Source: Thiosymbion sp942492625 (GTDB lineage Bacteria; Pseudomonadota; Gammaproteobacteria; Chromatiales; Chromatiaceae). From it: 64,000 nucleotides of DNA. Shown here piece after piece: positions 52,672 through 61,719 of this stretch. The first letter of the stretch is position 1, and each line of letters begins with the position of its first letter. The DNA lies in assembly GCA_942492625.1 (NCBI GenBank), contig CALOFM010000019.1, positions 248,001-312,000 on the forward strand, in the 5' to 3' direction. The translations under genes and the position numbers were made by a program. A model generated the notes under the pieces. It did not search any database. It saw only the letters and a program-made list of their open reading frames with translations, and had not been told where the DNA came from.

Positions 52672-54027
52672 ATGGCCGAACGAGGGCAGCGCGAGCAGCT
52701 CGAACGCCGACTGGTAGACGGACTCTTCTACCTGCTGCTCGCCGCAGCGGTGGTGCTCACTGGTTGGCTGGGCGCCCGCCACGACCGCTACTGGGACTGG
52801 ACCCAAAGCCGCCGCAACACCTTGAGCGAGGAGAGCATCGCGGTCGTCGCCGAGCTGAGCGCCCCCCTGCGCGTGACCGTCTTTGTGGATCGGCACCACC
52901 CGCTGGCCAAGGGTATCGCCCAGGTGCTCGCCCGCTACCGCCGCGCCGATGCCGACCTGGAGGTGACTTTCCTGGACCCGCAGCTCTTTCCCGAGCAGGC
53001 GCGTGAGGCGGAGGTCTCCCTGCTCGGCCAAATGCTTCTGGAATACCGTGGACGCAGGGAGAGCATCAGTGAGCTCGACGAAGGGGCGCTCACCGCGGCC
53101 ATCGCCCGACTCAGCCGCGACCAGGCACCCTGGGTCGCGGTGCTGGAGGGTCACGGTGAGCGCCACATCGACGGCGAGGCCGCCGGGGACCTGGGGCGCT
53201 TCGCCGAGGTCCTGCGCGGGCGGGGGTTCCGCCTCCAATCCCTCGACTTGGCCACCACTCCCGCCGTGCCCGACAACACACAGCTGCTGCTGCTCTCAGC
53301 GCCCGCCGTCGACCTGTTCCCCGGCGAGGCGCAGCGGCTGGCGGACTACCTGGCGCGCGGCGGAAACCTTCTATGGCTCATGGATCCGAAGAGCCAAGGC
53401 AGTCTCGAGCCCCTGATCGCATACCTTGGCATCGAGCTACTGCCGGGGCTCATGGTCGACGCCAACGTAGCGGAGATCAATATCCAGGATCCCACGGTGG
53501 CCATGGTGGTCGATTTCCCCGACCATCCGCTGACCCAAGGCCTTTCGGGCCACGCCCTGTTTCCAGGGGCCGTCGCCTTTCGGGACCGGGCGGCCGAAGG
53601 CTGGACCACCGCCACTTTGCTCAAGACCCAAGAGAACAGCTGGAACGAGACGGGCCCCATCCGCGGAGACGTCATGCGCGAGGAGCATCTGGGCGAGCTG
53701 CCCGGACCGCTGCCGCTCGCCCTGGCGCTCAGCCGCCCGGCTCCGCAGCGGGCGGGAGAGCAGCGGGTTCTGCTGCTCGGCGATGGGGATTTTCTGAGCA
53801 ATGCCCACCTGGGCAACGCCGCGAACCGGGCCTTGGCACCGAGGCTGGTGCAGTGGCTCACAGACCCGGGAGGGGCAGCAAGGGTCCCGGCCCGCACTGT
53901 CCAGGACCTGAAGCTGGGGCTCACCCGCGCGCAGATTGTGGTCGTCGGCGGCGGCTCGCTGGCGGTGGTTCCGGCGCTCTTTCTGTTGACGGGGCTGGTC
54001 ATAGGCTGGCGCCGGCGGCGGGGTTAA
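52672..54027 (+). CDS. GldG-like ABC-associated periplasmic protein
   Basis: 451 aa. The N-terminal helix (LFYLLLAAAVVLTGWLGARH) and the C-terminal helix (VVPALFLLTGLVIGWRRRR) anchor a large periplasmic region. The ABC_transp_aux/GldG core includes LRVTVFVDRHHPLAKGIAQV, VLEGHGERHI, LLLLSAPAVDLFPGEAQRL and LLLGDGDFLSNAHLGNAANR. Such proteins accompany ABC-2 systems in gliding and other proteobacterial clusters. It starts 5 bp after the permease. Confidence 0.88.
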   Translation: MAERGQREQLERRLVDGLFYLLLAAAVVLTGWLGARHDRYWDWTQSRRNTLSEESIAVVAELSAPLRVTVFVDRHHPLAKGIAQVLARYRRADADLEVTFLDPQLFPEQAREAEVSLLGQMLLEYRGRRESISELDEGALTAAIARLSRDQAPWVAVLEGHGERHIDGEAAGDLGRFAEVLRGRGFRLQSLDLATTPAVPDNTQLLLLSAPAVDLFPGEAQRLADYLARGGNLLWLMDPKSQGSLEPLIAYLGIELLPGLMVDANVAEINIQDPTVAMVVDFPDHPLTQGLSGHALFPGAVAFRDRAAEGWTTATLLKTQENSWNETGPIRGDVMREEHLGELPGPLPLALALSRPAPQRAGEQRVLLLGDGDFLSNAHLGNAANRALAPRLVQWLTDPGGAARVPARTVQDLKLGLTRAQIVVVGGGSLAVVPALFLLTGLVIGWRRRRG

Positions 54028-54072
54028 GGTTGAACGCGGCGAAAGGCGAATACGACGAGCATTACCAACCCG

Positions 54073-54141
54073 CAGCTGACAGAACGCGAATTCCGATTTC
54101 AACTTTATGTTTTTTTGTTCGCGTTGATTCGCGTTCAGCTG
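54073..54141. repeat. imperfect inverted repeat in gldG-DUF4340 gap
   Basis: CAGCTGACAGAACGCGAAT (54073-54091) and ATTCGCGTTCAGCTG (54127-54141) pair almost completely (15 bases, with a 4-base insertion). The AT-rich loop includes TTTTTTT at 54111-54117 and a second GTTCGCGTTG half copy. It lies in the 142-bp gap and could attenuate or process the transcript. Confidence 0.55.
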
Positions 54142-54169
54142 CGTCTAAATATCAAGACCCAACAAAACC

Positions 54170-54976
54170 ATGCGAAACCGCTGGCTCGTCAACCTGCTGC
54201 TGCTGATCCTGGTCATCGTGCTCGGCGCCCTCATGCGTTCGGAGCTGGAGCGCGGGCGGCGGGCAGCGACGCTCACCGGCCTGCTCCCGGAGAGGATTAC
54301 GGAGATTTCCCTGGAGCGGTCCGACCTGCCCGCGATCCGCTTGAGCCAGGGAGCGGACGGCTGGCGCATGGAAAGCCCTCATAGGGTGCGGGCCAACGGG
54401 TCGCGCATCGCAGAGCTGGCGGGCATCGCAACCACCCCGGTGTACCGTTCGCTGCCCAAGGGCGCGGGGGCTCAGCGGCTGGGCCTTACGGCCGACAGCC
54501 CGCGCCTGACCCTGAACGGCCTGGTCCTGCACTTCGGAGATGTCGACCCGATCGGACAACACAGGTATGTCGCCATCGGCGAGCAGGTCCACCTGATCGA
54601 CGACGGCTTTCAGCATCACCTGATCGCGCCGGCGCACGCCTATGTCGACCGCACCGTGCTGCCAGCCGAATTCCGCGCCGACACCGGGACTCTCAACGGC
54701 CTAACCCTGTCGCAGGCGCAGCTCGCCGATCTTACCGGGCTGAGGGCGCAGGACGTGCAGCCCCTGGGGTCCGAGCTGGCAGGGCGGCTGCTATCCTTGA
54801 GCTCCGAGCAAGACTCGAAGTCGTTGCGTTTTCTGGTCTCGGAAGACGGACTGACCTGGGCGCGTCTCGACCTACGATTGCGTTATCTGTTGCAGGCAGC
54901 GCCCGCTTGGGCCCTGATGGAGTCGAAGCCGCCGACGGATACCGCTAAGCCGCCGTCTAGCGACCTGGGCTTCTAG
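54170..54976 (+). CDS. DUF4340 domain protein
   Basis: 268 aa: one N-terminal membrane helix (WLVNLLLLILVIVLGALM), then a periplasmic DUF4340 domain (PERITEISLERSDLPAIRLS, LGLTADSPRLTLNGLVLHFG, QVHLIDDGFQHHLIAPAHAY). DUF4340 genes regularly follow GldG-type genes in ABC export clusters, matching the layout here. Unknown function; probably assembles with the ABC/GldG complex. Confidence 0.88.
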   Translation: MRNRWLVNLLLLILVIVLGALMRSELERGRRAATLTGLLPERITEISLERSDLPAIRLSQGADGWRMESPHRVRANGSRIAELAGIATTPVYRSLPKGAGAQRLGLTADSPRLTLNGLVLHFGDVDPIGQHRYVAIGEQVHLIDDGFQHHLIAPAHAYVDRTVLPAEFRADTGTLNGLTLSQAQLADLTGLRAQDVQPLGSELAGRLLSLSSEQDSKSLRFLVSEDGLTWARLDLRLRYLLQAAPAWALMESKPPTDTAKPPSSDLGF

Positions 54977-55105
54977 CTCGCTGCTCCGCCATAGGCTTCA
55001 TGTTGCGAGCCGCGCCCTCATCATCCCTGAACGGCTGTTCCCCGGGGCAACGGCGGCCGGGATATGCCGCAACCATTGGAGGGAACAACCACAAGGACAT
55101 TCGCG

Positions 55106-55921
55106 GTGCCTGAGCTGCCGGAGGTAGAGACGACCCTGCGGGGGATAGCGCCGCACGTGCAAGGCCTGCGCGTCGACCGGCTGCTGGTGCGCGAGCGCCG
55201 CCTGCGCTACCCGGTGCCGGCGGATACCGAGGAGCAGGTCCGGGGACAGCCGATCCAAGCGCTGCGGCGGCGCGGTAAGTACCTGCTGTTGGAACTTGAG
55301 CGCGGAACGCTTCTTCTCCACCTGGGCATGTCTGGCAGCCTGCGGGTGCTGCCCACCGACACCGCCCCGGAAAAGCACGACCACCTCGACCTATGCCTCA
55401 CCGGTGGCGCCTGCCTGCGCCTGCGCGACCCGCGCCGTTTCGGAATCTTTTTATGGACCCCCGGCCAGCCGGACGAGCACCCGCTGCTCGCGCACCTGGG
55501 TCCCGAGCCACTGGGGCTTGGCTTCGACGGCGACTACCTCTACGAGCGCTCCCGCGGACGGCGCACGGCAATCAAGAGCTTCATCATGGACGCGAAGCTG
55601 GTGGTGGGCGTCGGCAACATCTACGCCAACGAGTCCCTCTACCTGGCGGGAATCCATCCGGCACGACCCTGCAACCGGATTGGCCGGGAGCGGTACCGAC
55701 ACTTGGCGATCCGGATCAGGAGAGTTCTCGCAGACGCCATCGAGCAGGGCGGGACCACCCTTCGGGACTTCGTGCGGGAGGACGGCAGCCCGGGTTACTT
55801 CGCCCTCTCCATCAAGGTCTACGGGCGCGAGGGAGAGCCCTGCCCCGGCTGCGGTGCGCCGATCCGCAAGCAGAGGATCGGGCAAAGATCGAGCTTTTTC
55901 TGCCCGAGATGTCAGCGGTAG
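55106..55921 (+). CDS. mutM: formamidopyrimidine-DNA glycosylase
   Basis: 271 aa. After Met removal the catalytic Pro-Glu N-terminus (PELPEVETTLRGI) is exposed. The H2TH region (AKLVVGVGNIYANESLYLAG), the Lys near RRRGKYLLLEL and the C-terminal zinc finger CPGCGAPIRKQRIGQRSSFF with CPRC are complete. It removes 8-oxoguanine. GTG 55106 has AAGGA 8 bases before it and gives the family length. Confidence 0.96.
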   Translation: MPELPEVETTLRGIAPHVQGLRVDRLLVRERRLRYPVPADTEEQVRGQPIQALRRRGKYLLLELERGTLLLHLGMSGSLRVLPTDTAPEKHDHLDLCLTGGACLRLRDPRRFGIFLWTPGQPDEHPLLAHLGPEPLGLGFDGDYLYERSRGRRTAIKSFIMDAKLVVGVGNIYANESLYLAGIHPARPCNRIGRERYRHLAIRIRRVLADAIEQGGTTLRDFVREDGSPGYFALSIKVYGREGEPCPGCGAPIRKQRIGQRSSFFCPRCQR

Positions 55922-56025
55922 CGTTTCCCACAGTACGTTAACCCGCGAAGAAGCGGCTAGAATGGTTGGTACACAATCGCGACACTTGCCATACTCAATA
56001 AAATATCCCGCAACCGAATCGGAGA

Positions 56026-56748
56026 ATGGACCAAAGGCACACAATTCTGATCGTCGATGATGAACCCAAGATTTGTCGTCTCATCCAGCGCTATCTCGAA
56101 CGGGAAGGATACCGGACCTATACCGCTTCAAGCGGAAAAGAAATGCGGAGGCAACTCGCCGGGTCGAAGATCGATCTGGTGTTGCTCGACATTCGACTAC
56201 CGGATGAGGACGGTTTCGCCCTCACAAAGGAACTGGGCTCTGTTCCGAATCTAGCCATTATCATGGTTACCGGAAAATCAGACCCCCGAGACAAGGTGCT
56301 GGGACTGGAGCTCGGGGCCGACGACTATGTGACCAAGCCCTTTGATGAAAGGGAACTGCTGGCACGAGTGCGCAGCGTTCTTCGACGCATTTTCCAAAAG
56401 CAGCCGGAGTCCGGCGTCGAGCGAGGCCACAACCTAGCCTTGTTTGCCGGATGGCAACTCGACGTCCCCGGTCAAGAGCTTACGTCTTCCGACGGCTCCA
56501 AGATTTTTCTGACTACCCGCGAGTTCCAGCTGTTGGTGGCCCTCGTCGACCATGCCCAGCGGGTCTTGTCCCGCGATGCAATTCTAGAGCTTCTGTCGGG
56601 CCGCGATTGGACGCCGATCGATCGAAGTATCGATGTGCTCATCGGCAAGCTTCGCAAAAAGCTTGGAGACGACGCTTACCACCCAAAACTCATCAAGACA
56701 GTCCGCGGAACGGGCTACAAGCTGGCTGCTCCCGTCGAGCTTCGATAG
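56026..56748 (+). CDS. OmpR-family response regulator
   Basis: 240 aa. Receiver domain: acidic pocket VDDEP, phospho-acceptor Asp55 in LLDIRLPDEDGF, and the switch VTKPFDERELL. The C-terminal winged helix has FLTTREFQLLVALVDHAQRV and DRSIDVLIGKLRKKLGDD. It is followed after 100 bp by a hybrid sensor kinase and the TTAC-repeat promoter, so it is the likely binder of those phased repeats; that is inference. No obvious TTAC array precedes its own start. Confidence 0.93.
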   Translation: MDQRHTILIVDDEPKICRLIQRYLEREGYRTYTASSGKEMRRQLAGSKIDLVLLDIRLPDEDGFALTKELGSVPNLAIIMVTGKSDPRDKVLGLELGADDYVTKPFDERELLARVRSVLRRIFQKQPESGVERGHNLALFAGWQLDVPGQELTSSDGSKIFLTTREFQLLVALVDHAQRVLSRDAILELLSGRDWTPIDRSIDVLIGKLRKKLGDDAYHPKLIKTVRGTGYKLAAPVELR

Positions 56749-56773
56749 CCGCTTGCCGTCGTGTCACCAAACT

Positions 56774-56828
56774 TTACAAACCGTTACGTAAAGCTTACGG
56801 AGTGGTTACGACCGATGGCTAGGCTTTA
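56774..56828 (+). promoter_or_regulatory. phased TTAC-repeat promoter of the sensor kinase
   Basis: TTAC occurs at 56774, 56784, 56795 and 56806 (steps of 10, 11 and 11 bp), followed 10 bp later by TAGGCT at 56820-56825 as probable -10. Spacing of one helical turn fits an OmpR/PhoB-like regulator replacing the -35. The same layout occurs at 60060-60114. Confidence 0.65.
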
Positions 56829-56848
56829 GGTCTGGACAGATAGGAATC

Positions 56849-59800
56849 GTGTATTCAATGCAGCCCGGTCGCACTTCAGACGGCAGTACGACAGACGAGA
56901 AGTCGCACGGACTCGAGCAGCCCGGGTTACGAGAGCAACTGCGAGGCCGGGAGATACAGTTTCGTCGCATTATCGAAACTGCCCGAGATGCGATCATATC
57001 CATCGATATTTCCGGGAACATAATCGACTGGAACCGCGCCGCCGAGGAGATGTTTCAATATTCGCCTTCGGAGATCGAGGGTACGCCCGTTACTCGCATC
57101 ATGCCCGAACCCTACCGGGAAACTCACCGTTTAGCGCTTCAACGGGTCGCCAGAGAAGGGGTTTTGCATGACGCAGGAAAGACGATAGAGCTCGAAGGGC
57201 TTCGAAAGGACGGTACGAAATTCCCCTTGGAGCTGTCGCTGTCCACGTGGCAGATGGATGGAAGCCTTTTTTTTACGGGCTTCCTAAGGGACATAACCAA
57301 ACGCAAACAGGCGGAACAGTCGCTCCAGGAAAGCGAACGCTACCGCCGCCTATTGTTCGAGCAATCCCCCATTGGCCTGGCCCTTTGCCGAATGAACGGC
57401 GATCTGGTGGACTGTAATCCCGCATATGCCCGGATCGTCGGGCATACGCGGGAAGAATTGCGGCAACTGAGCTATTGGGACCTCACGCCAGAAGAATATG
57501 CGCAAGAGGAAGAGCGGCAGCTAGCGAGTCTTCGCGCAAGAGGGTGCTACGGACCCTATGAGAAGGAATACATTCATAAGAACGGCCATCGGGTGCCTGT
57601 ACGGTTGCGCGGTCTGCTCCTGAACAAAGGCGGCGAGTCCTTGATCTGGTCGAGTACTGAAGACATCAGCGAGACCCATGCTGCTCAGCGAGCCCTGCGA
57701 GAGAGCCAATCCGTTTTTTCCCTGTTCATGGATCACCTGCCGGCCGCGGTTTTCATAAAGGCGGCCTACGGGCGGGTGTTTTTTGTCAACAAGTACATGA
57801 AGAGGCATCTCTGCACGGCCGGTATGCAAAGCGCCAGCGCCTCTGCAGACTCTCTAGCCAAAGTCGTCGAGCGACTCAGTCGCGACGATCGCATGGTATT
57901 GGCGGAGGGATGGTGCGAGATCGTGGAAAAATTGAAGGACAATTCTGGGCAGGAGAGGACCTTCCGGATCCACAATTTCGCAATTCCACGGCCGGAAGAA
58001 GAGGAGACTTTGATAGGCGGTATCGCCTGGGATATCACCGACGCTGTCGCGGCTTCAGAGGCACTGGAACGTAGTGAACGTCGGTATAGAGAGATCTTCG
58101 AAACTGCAGAGGAAGGAATCTGGCTCGTTGACGCCGAGGCAAATACCGAAGAGGTCAATCATCGGATGGCCCAAATGTTGGGCTATACCATCGACGAGAT
58201 GCAGGGGCGACATCTATTCGACTTCATGGATGAGGAGGCGTGCAAGAAGGTCGAAACGAACCTCGATCGGCATCGAAGGGGCACCGCGGAAAAGCACGAC
58301 TTTCGCTTGCGGACCAAGTCAGGCGCCGATTTGTGGACAATCATGGGCACCGCACCAATGTACAGCTCGCAGGGAGTCTACATCGGGGCATTGCGGATGG
58401 TCACCGACATCACCGAGCGAAAGCTATCCGAAGCGGCAATCAAGCAAGAGCGTGACTTTGCCGAGGGCCTCATCGAGACCGCGCCGTTCATCGTCCTGGT
58501 GCTCGATCCGCAAGGAAACATCCTTCGATTCAATTCCTTCATGGAGAAGCTGTCGGGCTACGCTTTGGAGGAAGTGAAGGGTTGCAGCTGGTTCGAAACC
58601 TTCCTGGCCAAGCGCGATATCCCTGAGATCACCGACATTTCTGCTGAGGCCAATGGCGGACTACCAACCGGCAGCAATGTGAACGCGATCGTCACACGGG
58701 AAGGGCAAAAACGCCTCATAGCCTGGCACAACACGACCTTGCGAGATGCGGCGGGTGAGCTGGAGGCCGAGCTGGCGATTGGGCTCGACTTGACGGAGCA
58801 AAAGGCCAAGGAGGCGCAGCTCATTCAGGCGCAGAAGATGGAGATGGTGGGCCAGCTCACCGGGGGCATCGCTCACGACTTCAACAACCTGCTGACCGTC
58901 GTCTTGGGAAACCTGAATCTTCTGGCCAAGTCGATCGGTCCCGATTGCGATCCCGAGGTGTTTGAAATGTTGAACGATTCACTCTCAGCGGCGAACGATG
59001 GTGCCGAGCTGACGCGGCGCCTGCTCGCGTTCTCTCGCACGAAGCCACTGCAGCAAAAGCGTGTCGACATCTCGGCATTTCTTCAGAACTTCCAGCGTTT
59101 TCTCCGGCGCACCATCGGTCCGGACATGGCCGTACAGACAGACGTCGAGGAGCAACTCGACTACCTGCTCTGCGATCAGCCCCAGCTCGAGAGTGCTATG
59201 CTGAATCTAGCCCTCAATGCCCGGGACGCGATGCCCGAAGGCGGTCACCTTTTTTTGCGGGCAGCAGCAAAACAGGCGGCGGAGCTGGACCTCACGTTGA
59301 AACCAGGGACCTATGTTGAGCTTTCCGTGGCCGACACAGGTGAGGGCATGGATGCCGATCAGCTGGCCAGGGCGATCGAACCTTTTTACACCACCAAAGG
59401 GAGCAAGCAGGGCAGCGGCCTGGGATTGAGCATGGTATTTGGGTTTTGCCAGCATGCAGGTGGCAGGTTTCTGCTGGCGAGCGCGCCCGGAGCGGGTACC
59501 CGCGCCAGAATCATCTTGCCTTTGAACGGCCATGCCGACGCAGAGGTCACGCAGGCTCCTGAATCCCTCGTACAAGATTTTACGTGGAAAGGGACCGCCC
59601 TGGTGGTCGAAGACGAAGCGCGAGTCCGCAAGCTTGCCGCCCGTTACCTGAAAGAGCTCGGATACCAGGTGCAATTGGCCGAGAATGGAGATGCGGCAAT
59701 CGAGGCTCTTCAGGCCGATTCGCCCATCGACCTGGTCTTCAGCGATATCGTCATGCCGGGCGAAATCCAAGGTGACGATCTGTACCGGTGGGCGAAAGAA

Positions 59801-59959
59801 CAACGTCCGGAGGTGAAAGTCCTGCTCACCACAGGCTTACAATCGACCGAGCTCGTCGAGCTCGCCAAAGACGGCGAGGGGTCGATGCCGATCCCCTTAC
59901 CCAAGCCCTACACCAAGGACCAGCTTGCGGCAGCGATTCGAGACGCTTCCATAACCTGA
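56849..59959 (+). CDS. multi-PAS hybrid sensor histidine kinase with C-terminal receiver
   Basis: 1036 aa, cytoplasmic (no membrane helix). Five PAS units at about 38-157, 165-285, 290-405, 412-535 and 540-660, each preceded by a short coiled coil (RYREIFETAEEGIWLVD, FRRIIETARDAIISID). The HisKA domain has GGIAHDFNNLLTVV with His676. The ATPase has NLALNARDAMPEGG, VADTGEGMD and GSGLGLSMVFG. A receiver at the C-terminus has Asp966 in LVFSDIVMP. GTG 56849 and ATG 56858 are both possible. With the upstream regulator it forms an unusual two-component pair. Confidence 0.93.
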   Translation: MYSMQPGRTSDGSTTDEKSHGLEQPGLREQLRGREIQFRRIIETARDAIISIDISGNIIDWNRAAEEMFQYSPSEIEGTPVTRIMPEPYRETHRLALQRVAREGVLHDAGKTIELEGLRKDGTKFPLELSLSTWQMDGSLFFTGFLRDITKRKQAEQSLQESERYRRLLFEQSPIGLALCRMNGDLVDCNPAYARIVGHTREELRQLSYWDLTPEEYAQEEERQLASLRARGCYGPYEKEYIHKNGHRVPVRLRGLLLNKGGESLIWSSTEDISETHAAQRALRESQSVFSLFMDHLPAAVFIKAAYGRVFFVNKYMKRHLCTAGMQSASASADSLAKVVERLSRDDRMVLAEGWCEIVEKLKDNSGQERTFRIHNFAIPRPEEEETLIGGIAWDITDAVAASEALERSERRYREIFETAEEGIWLVDAEANTEEVNHRMAQMLGYTIDEMQGRHLFDFMDEEACKKVETNLDRHRRGTAEKHDFRLRTKSGADLWTIMGTAPMYSSQGVYIGALRMVTDITERKLSEAAIKQERDFAEGLIETAPFIVLVLDPQGNILRFNSFMEKLSGYALEEVKGCSWFETFLAKRDIPEITDISAEANGGLPTGSNVNAIVTREGQKRLIAWHNTTLRDAAGELEAELAIGLDLTEQKAKEAQLIQAQKMEMVGQLTGGIAHDFNNLLTVVLGNLNLLAKSIGPDCDPEVFEMLNDSLSAANDGAELTRRLLAFSRTKPLQQKRVDISAFLQNFQRFLRRTIGPDMAVQTDVEEQLDYLLCDQPQLESAMLNLALNARDAMPEGGHLFLRAAAKQAAELDLTLKPGTYVELSVADTGEGMDADQLARAIEPFYTTKGSKQGSGLGLSMVFGFCQHAGGRFLLASAPGAGTRARIILPLNGHADAEVTQAPESLVQDFTWKGTALVVEDEARVRKLAARYLKELGYQVQLAENGDAAIEALQADSPIDLVFSDIVMPGEIQGDDLYRWAKEQRPEVKVLLTTGLQSTELVELAKDGEGSMPIPLPKPYTKDQLAAAIRDASIT

Positions 59960-60059
59960 AATTTCCAAGCGCAACCCGACGCTCCAGTCCTTCGAAAAGG
60001 CGCACAATCGAGTGCGCGCGCCTCTATCGGCGGCTCCATTACGTTCCCTTCACAAAGGC

Positions 60060-60114
60060 TTACAAATCGTTACATAAGCCTTATCCGGCGCTTACATTCG
60101 GCCGCTAGACTTTA
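60060..60114 (+). promoter_or_regulatory. phased TTAC-repeat promoter of the thioredoxin-like gene
   Basis: TTAC at 60060 and 60070, TTAT at 60081, TTAC at 60092 (steps 10, 11, 11), then 10 bp and TAGACT at 60106-60111. Ungapped, this 55-bp block matches the kinase promoter at 38 of 55 positions, with matches concentrated in the repeats and the -10 element. Confidence 0.65.
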
Positions 60115-60160
60115 CCTTTGAAAGTCGAGAGACACGGTTTGCAGCGCAGGGGACGATATC

Positions 60161-60733
60161 ATGCAAGCTCCATCTCAGTCCGGAATTTTCCTTTGGCTTT
60201 TGTTGATCAGCGGAGGGGTTCTGTCCGATTCGGCGACTGACGTCGTCATGACAGACGACTGGAGCGCCGAAGCCGCTGAAGCCCGACGATTCGGGACCCC
60301 AGTTATGATCCTGTTCAGCGACAAAGATTGTGGCTACTGTGATCGTCTGAAGAAAGAGGTGCTGGAACCGCTGGTGAAGCGCGGTGAATTGAGGAGTTTT
60401 GCAAGGATTCGGGAGCTGGATATAGACCGTGGCGGCAAGATCAGGGATTTCGACGGAGAAAAGATTCGCACGAGAATATTCGTCAAGCGTTACGGCATCT
60501 ACGCCACCCCAACCCTGATGCTCGTCGACTATCGAGGCAATCCCCTCGGCACGCCAGTAGTCGGATTCAACGAGCGCGAAGATTACATACCCTATCTGGA
60601 ATATTTCATGGATGTAGTCTATTGGGAACCTAAAAAAATCGTTTCTCCGTGCGAAGAGCGCTTAGCCACCGAATCGCTCGACGAAGACCATCTGAACGAC
60701 GCCGTATACGTAACTCAAGCTGGTGATTCCTGA
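60161..60733 (+). CDS. periplasmic thioredoxin-like protein (SoxW-like)
   Basis: 190 aa: N-terminal hydrophobic export/anchor segment (GIFLWLLLISGGVLS), then a thioredoxin fold with CGYC redox motif in DKDCGYCDRLKKEVL and the cis-proline segment YGIYATPTLMLVDYRG. It resembles SoxW-type and thiol-disulfide carriers of sulfur-oxidising bacteria. It is preceded by the TTAC-repeat promoter and followed by a rhodanese, so a periplasmic thiol or persulfide role is plausible (inference). Confidence 0.85.
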   Translation: MQAPSQSGIFLWLLLISGGVLSDSATDVVMTDDWSAEAAEARRFGTPVMILFSDKDCGYCDRLKKEVLEPLVKRGELRSFARIRELDIDRGGKIRDFDGEKIRTRIFVKRYGIYATPTLMLVDYRGNPLGTPVVGFNEREDYIPYLEYFMDVVYWEPKKIVSPCEERLATESLDEDHLNDAVYVTQAGDS

Positions 60734-60785
60734 AAATCCAACTTCGGTCATCCAGCGCCATCCGCGTCAATCAGAGCCTTGAGGT

Positions 60786-61547
60786 TTGGAGCTTCACGTG
60801 TTTCCTCGTGATCGCGGGCCGGTGCCTTCTTTGCGGTCGGGACTCGGATACCGACGCGTTCTTTGTTTCGTCCTTTGCGTACTATCCGCAGTATCCGAAG
60901 CAGCCGATCCGACCGAGGACCTGTTCAATCTCGAGTCGCTCAGGGTCAAGATCTCCGACCAGCTATCGCACCTGAAGCTAAAGCTGGGAAACGATCAAGT
61001 CCTTCTGATGCGTCATCAGGACAGGGACCACAGGATAGAGCCTCCGTACGACCAGACGTCGCGCTCCTGTCCTCCGTTCTGCATACAGCCGATGCAATTG
61101 GCCCCGGGTGTCGAGACCATCGGCGAGCTCGAGCTGATTGAGTATCTGCGTCGAGTGACAGCCGGCGACGACAGCGTCTTGATTATCGATTCACGTACCC
61201 CCGACTGGACAGCGCGCGGCACCATCCCGGGGGCCGTCAATATCCCGTTCACAAGCTTGGACCCAGGACATGCATCGGCCGCAGAGATCGCGGAGACCCT
61301 GGAGCTGGACATGGGGGTGATTCGTGCCGACGGCGTGTGGAGCTTCAGTGCCGCCAAGACCTTGGTCCTGTTCTGCAACGGGGCATGGTGCGGTCAATCG
61401 CCGACGAACATCAAGGCACTGCTGAGCTTCGGCTATCCGCCTCACAAGCTCAAGTGGTACCGGGGCGGGATGCAGGCGTGGGAGCAGCTCGGTATGACGA
61501 CCATTTTGGGGCATCCGGTCAGCGGCCCCGAAGTTGTGGAAGACTAG
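60786..61547 (+). CDS. exported rhodanese-domain sulfurtransferase
   Basis: About 250 aa: hydrophobic N-terminus (VLCFVLCVLSAVSEA) for export, then a central rhodanese domain: SVLIIDSRTPDWTARGTIPG and the catalytic loop LFCNGAWCGQSPTNI with the persulfide-bearing cysteine, ending WYRGGMQAWEQLGMTT. Starts at TTG 60786 and GTG 60798 are both weak. It lies 52 bp after the thioredoxin-like gene and is probably in its operon. Confidence 0.85.
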   Translation: MELHVFPRDRGPVPSLRSGLGYRRVLCFVLCVLSAVSEAADPTEDLFNLESLRVKISDQLSHLKLKLGNDQVLLMRHQDRDHRIEPPYDQTSRSCPPFCIQPMQLAPGVETIGELELIEYLRRVTAGDDSVLIIDSRTPDWTARGTIPGAVNIPFTSLDPGHASAAEIAETLELDMGVIRADGVWSFSAAKTLVLFCNGAWCGQSPTNIKALLSFGYPPHKLKWYRGGMQAWEQLGMTTILGHPVSGPEVVED

Positions 61548-61719
61548 GAGCTCTTGACAATTACCGTTCAGGGTCGCGTAGGCGCCCCGCTTCAGGTGCG
61601 ACGATCCTGACCATCAGCGGCGGACCGGTCAGAGACCGAGCTGTTGCGGCGCGGGCTGGCGGAAATAACCGTCGTCCCGTACCGAAGCCGGTGCACCGCA
61701 GAGAGCGGCGCCCAGGCTC

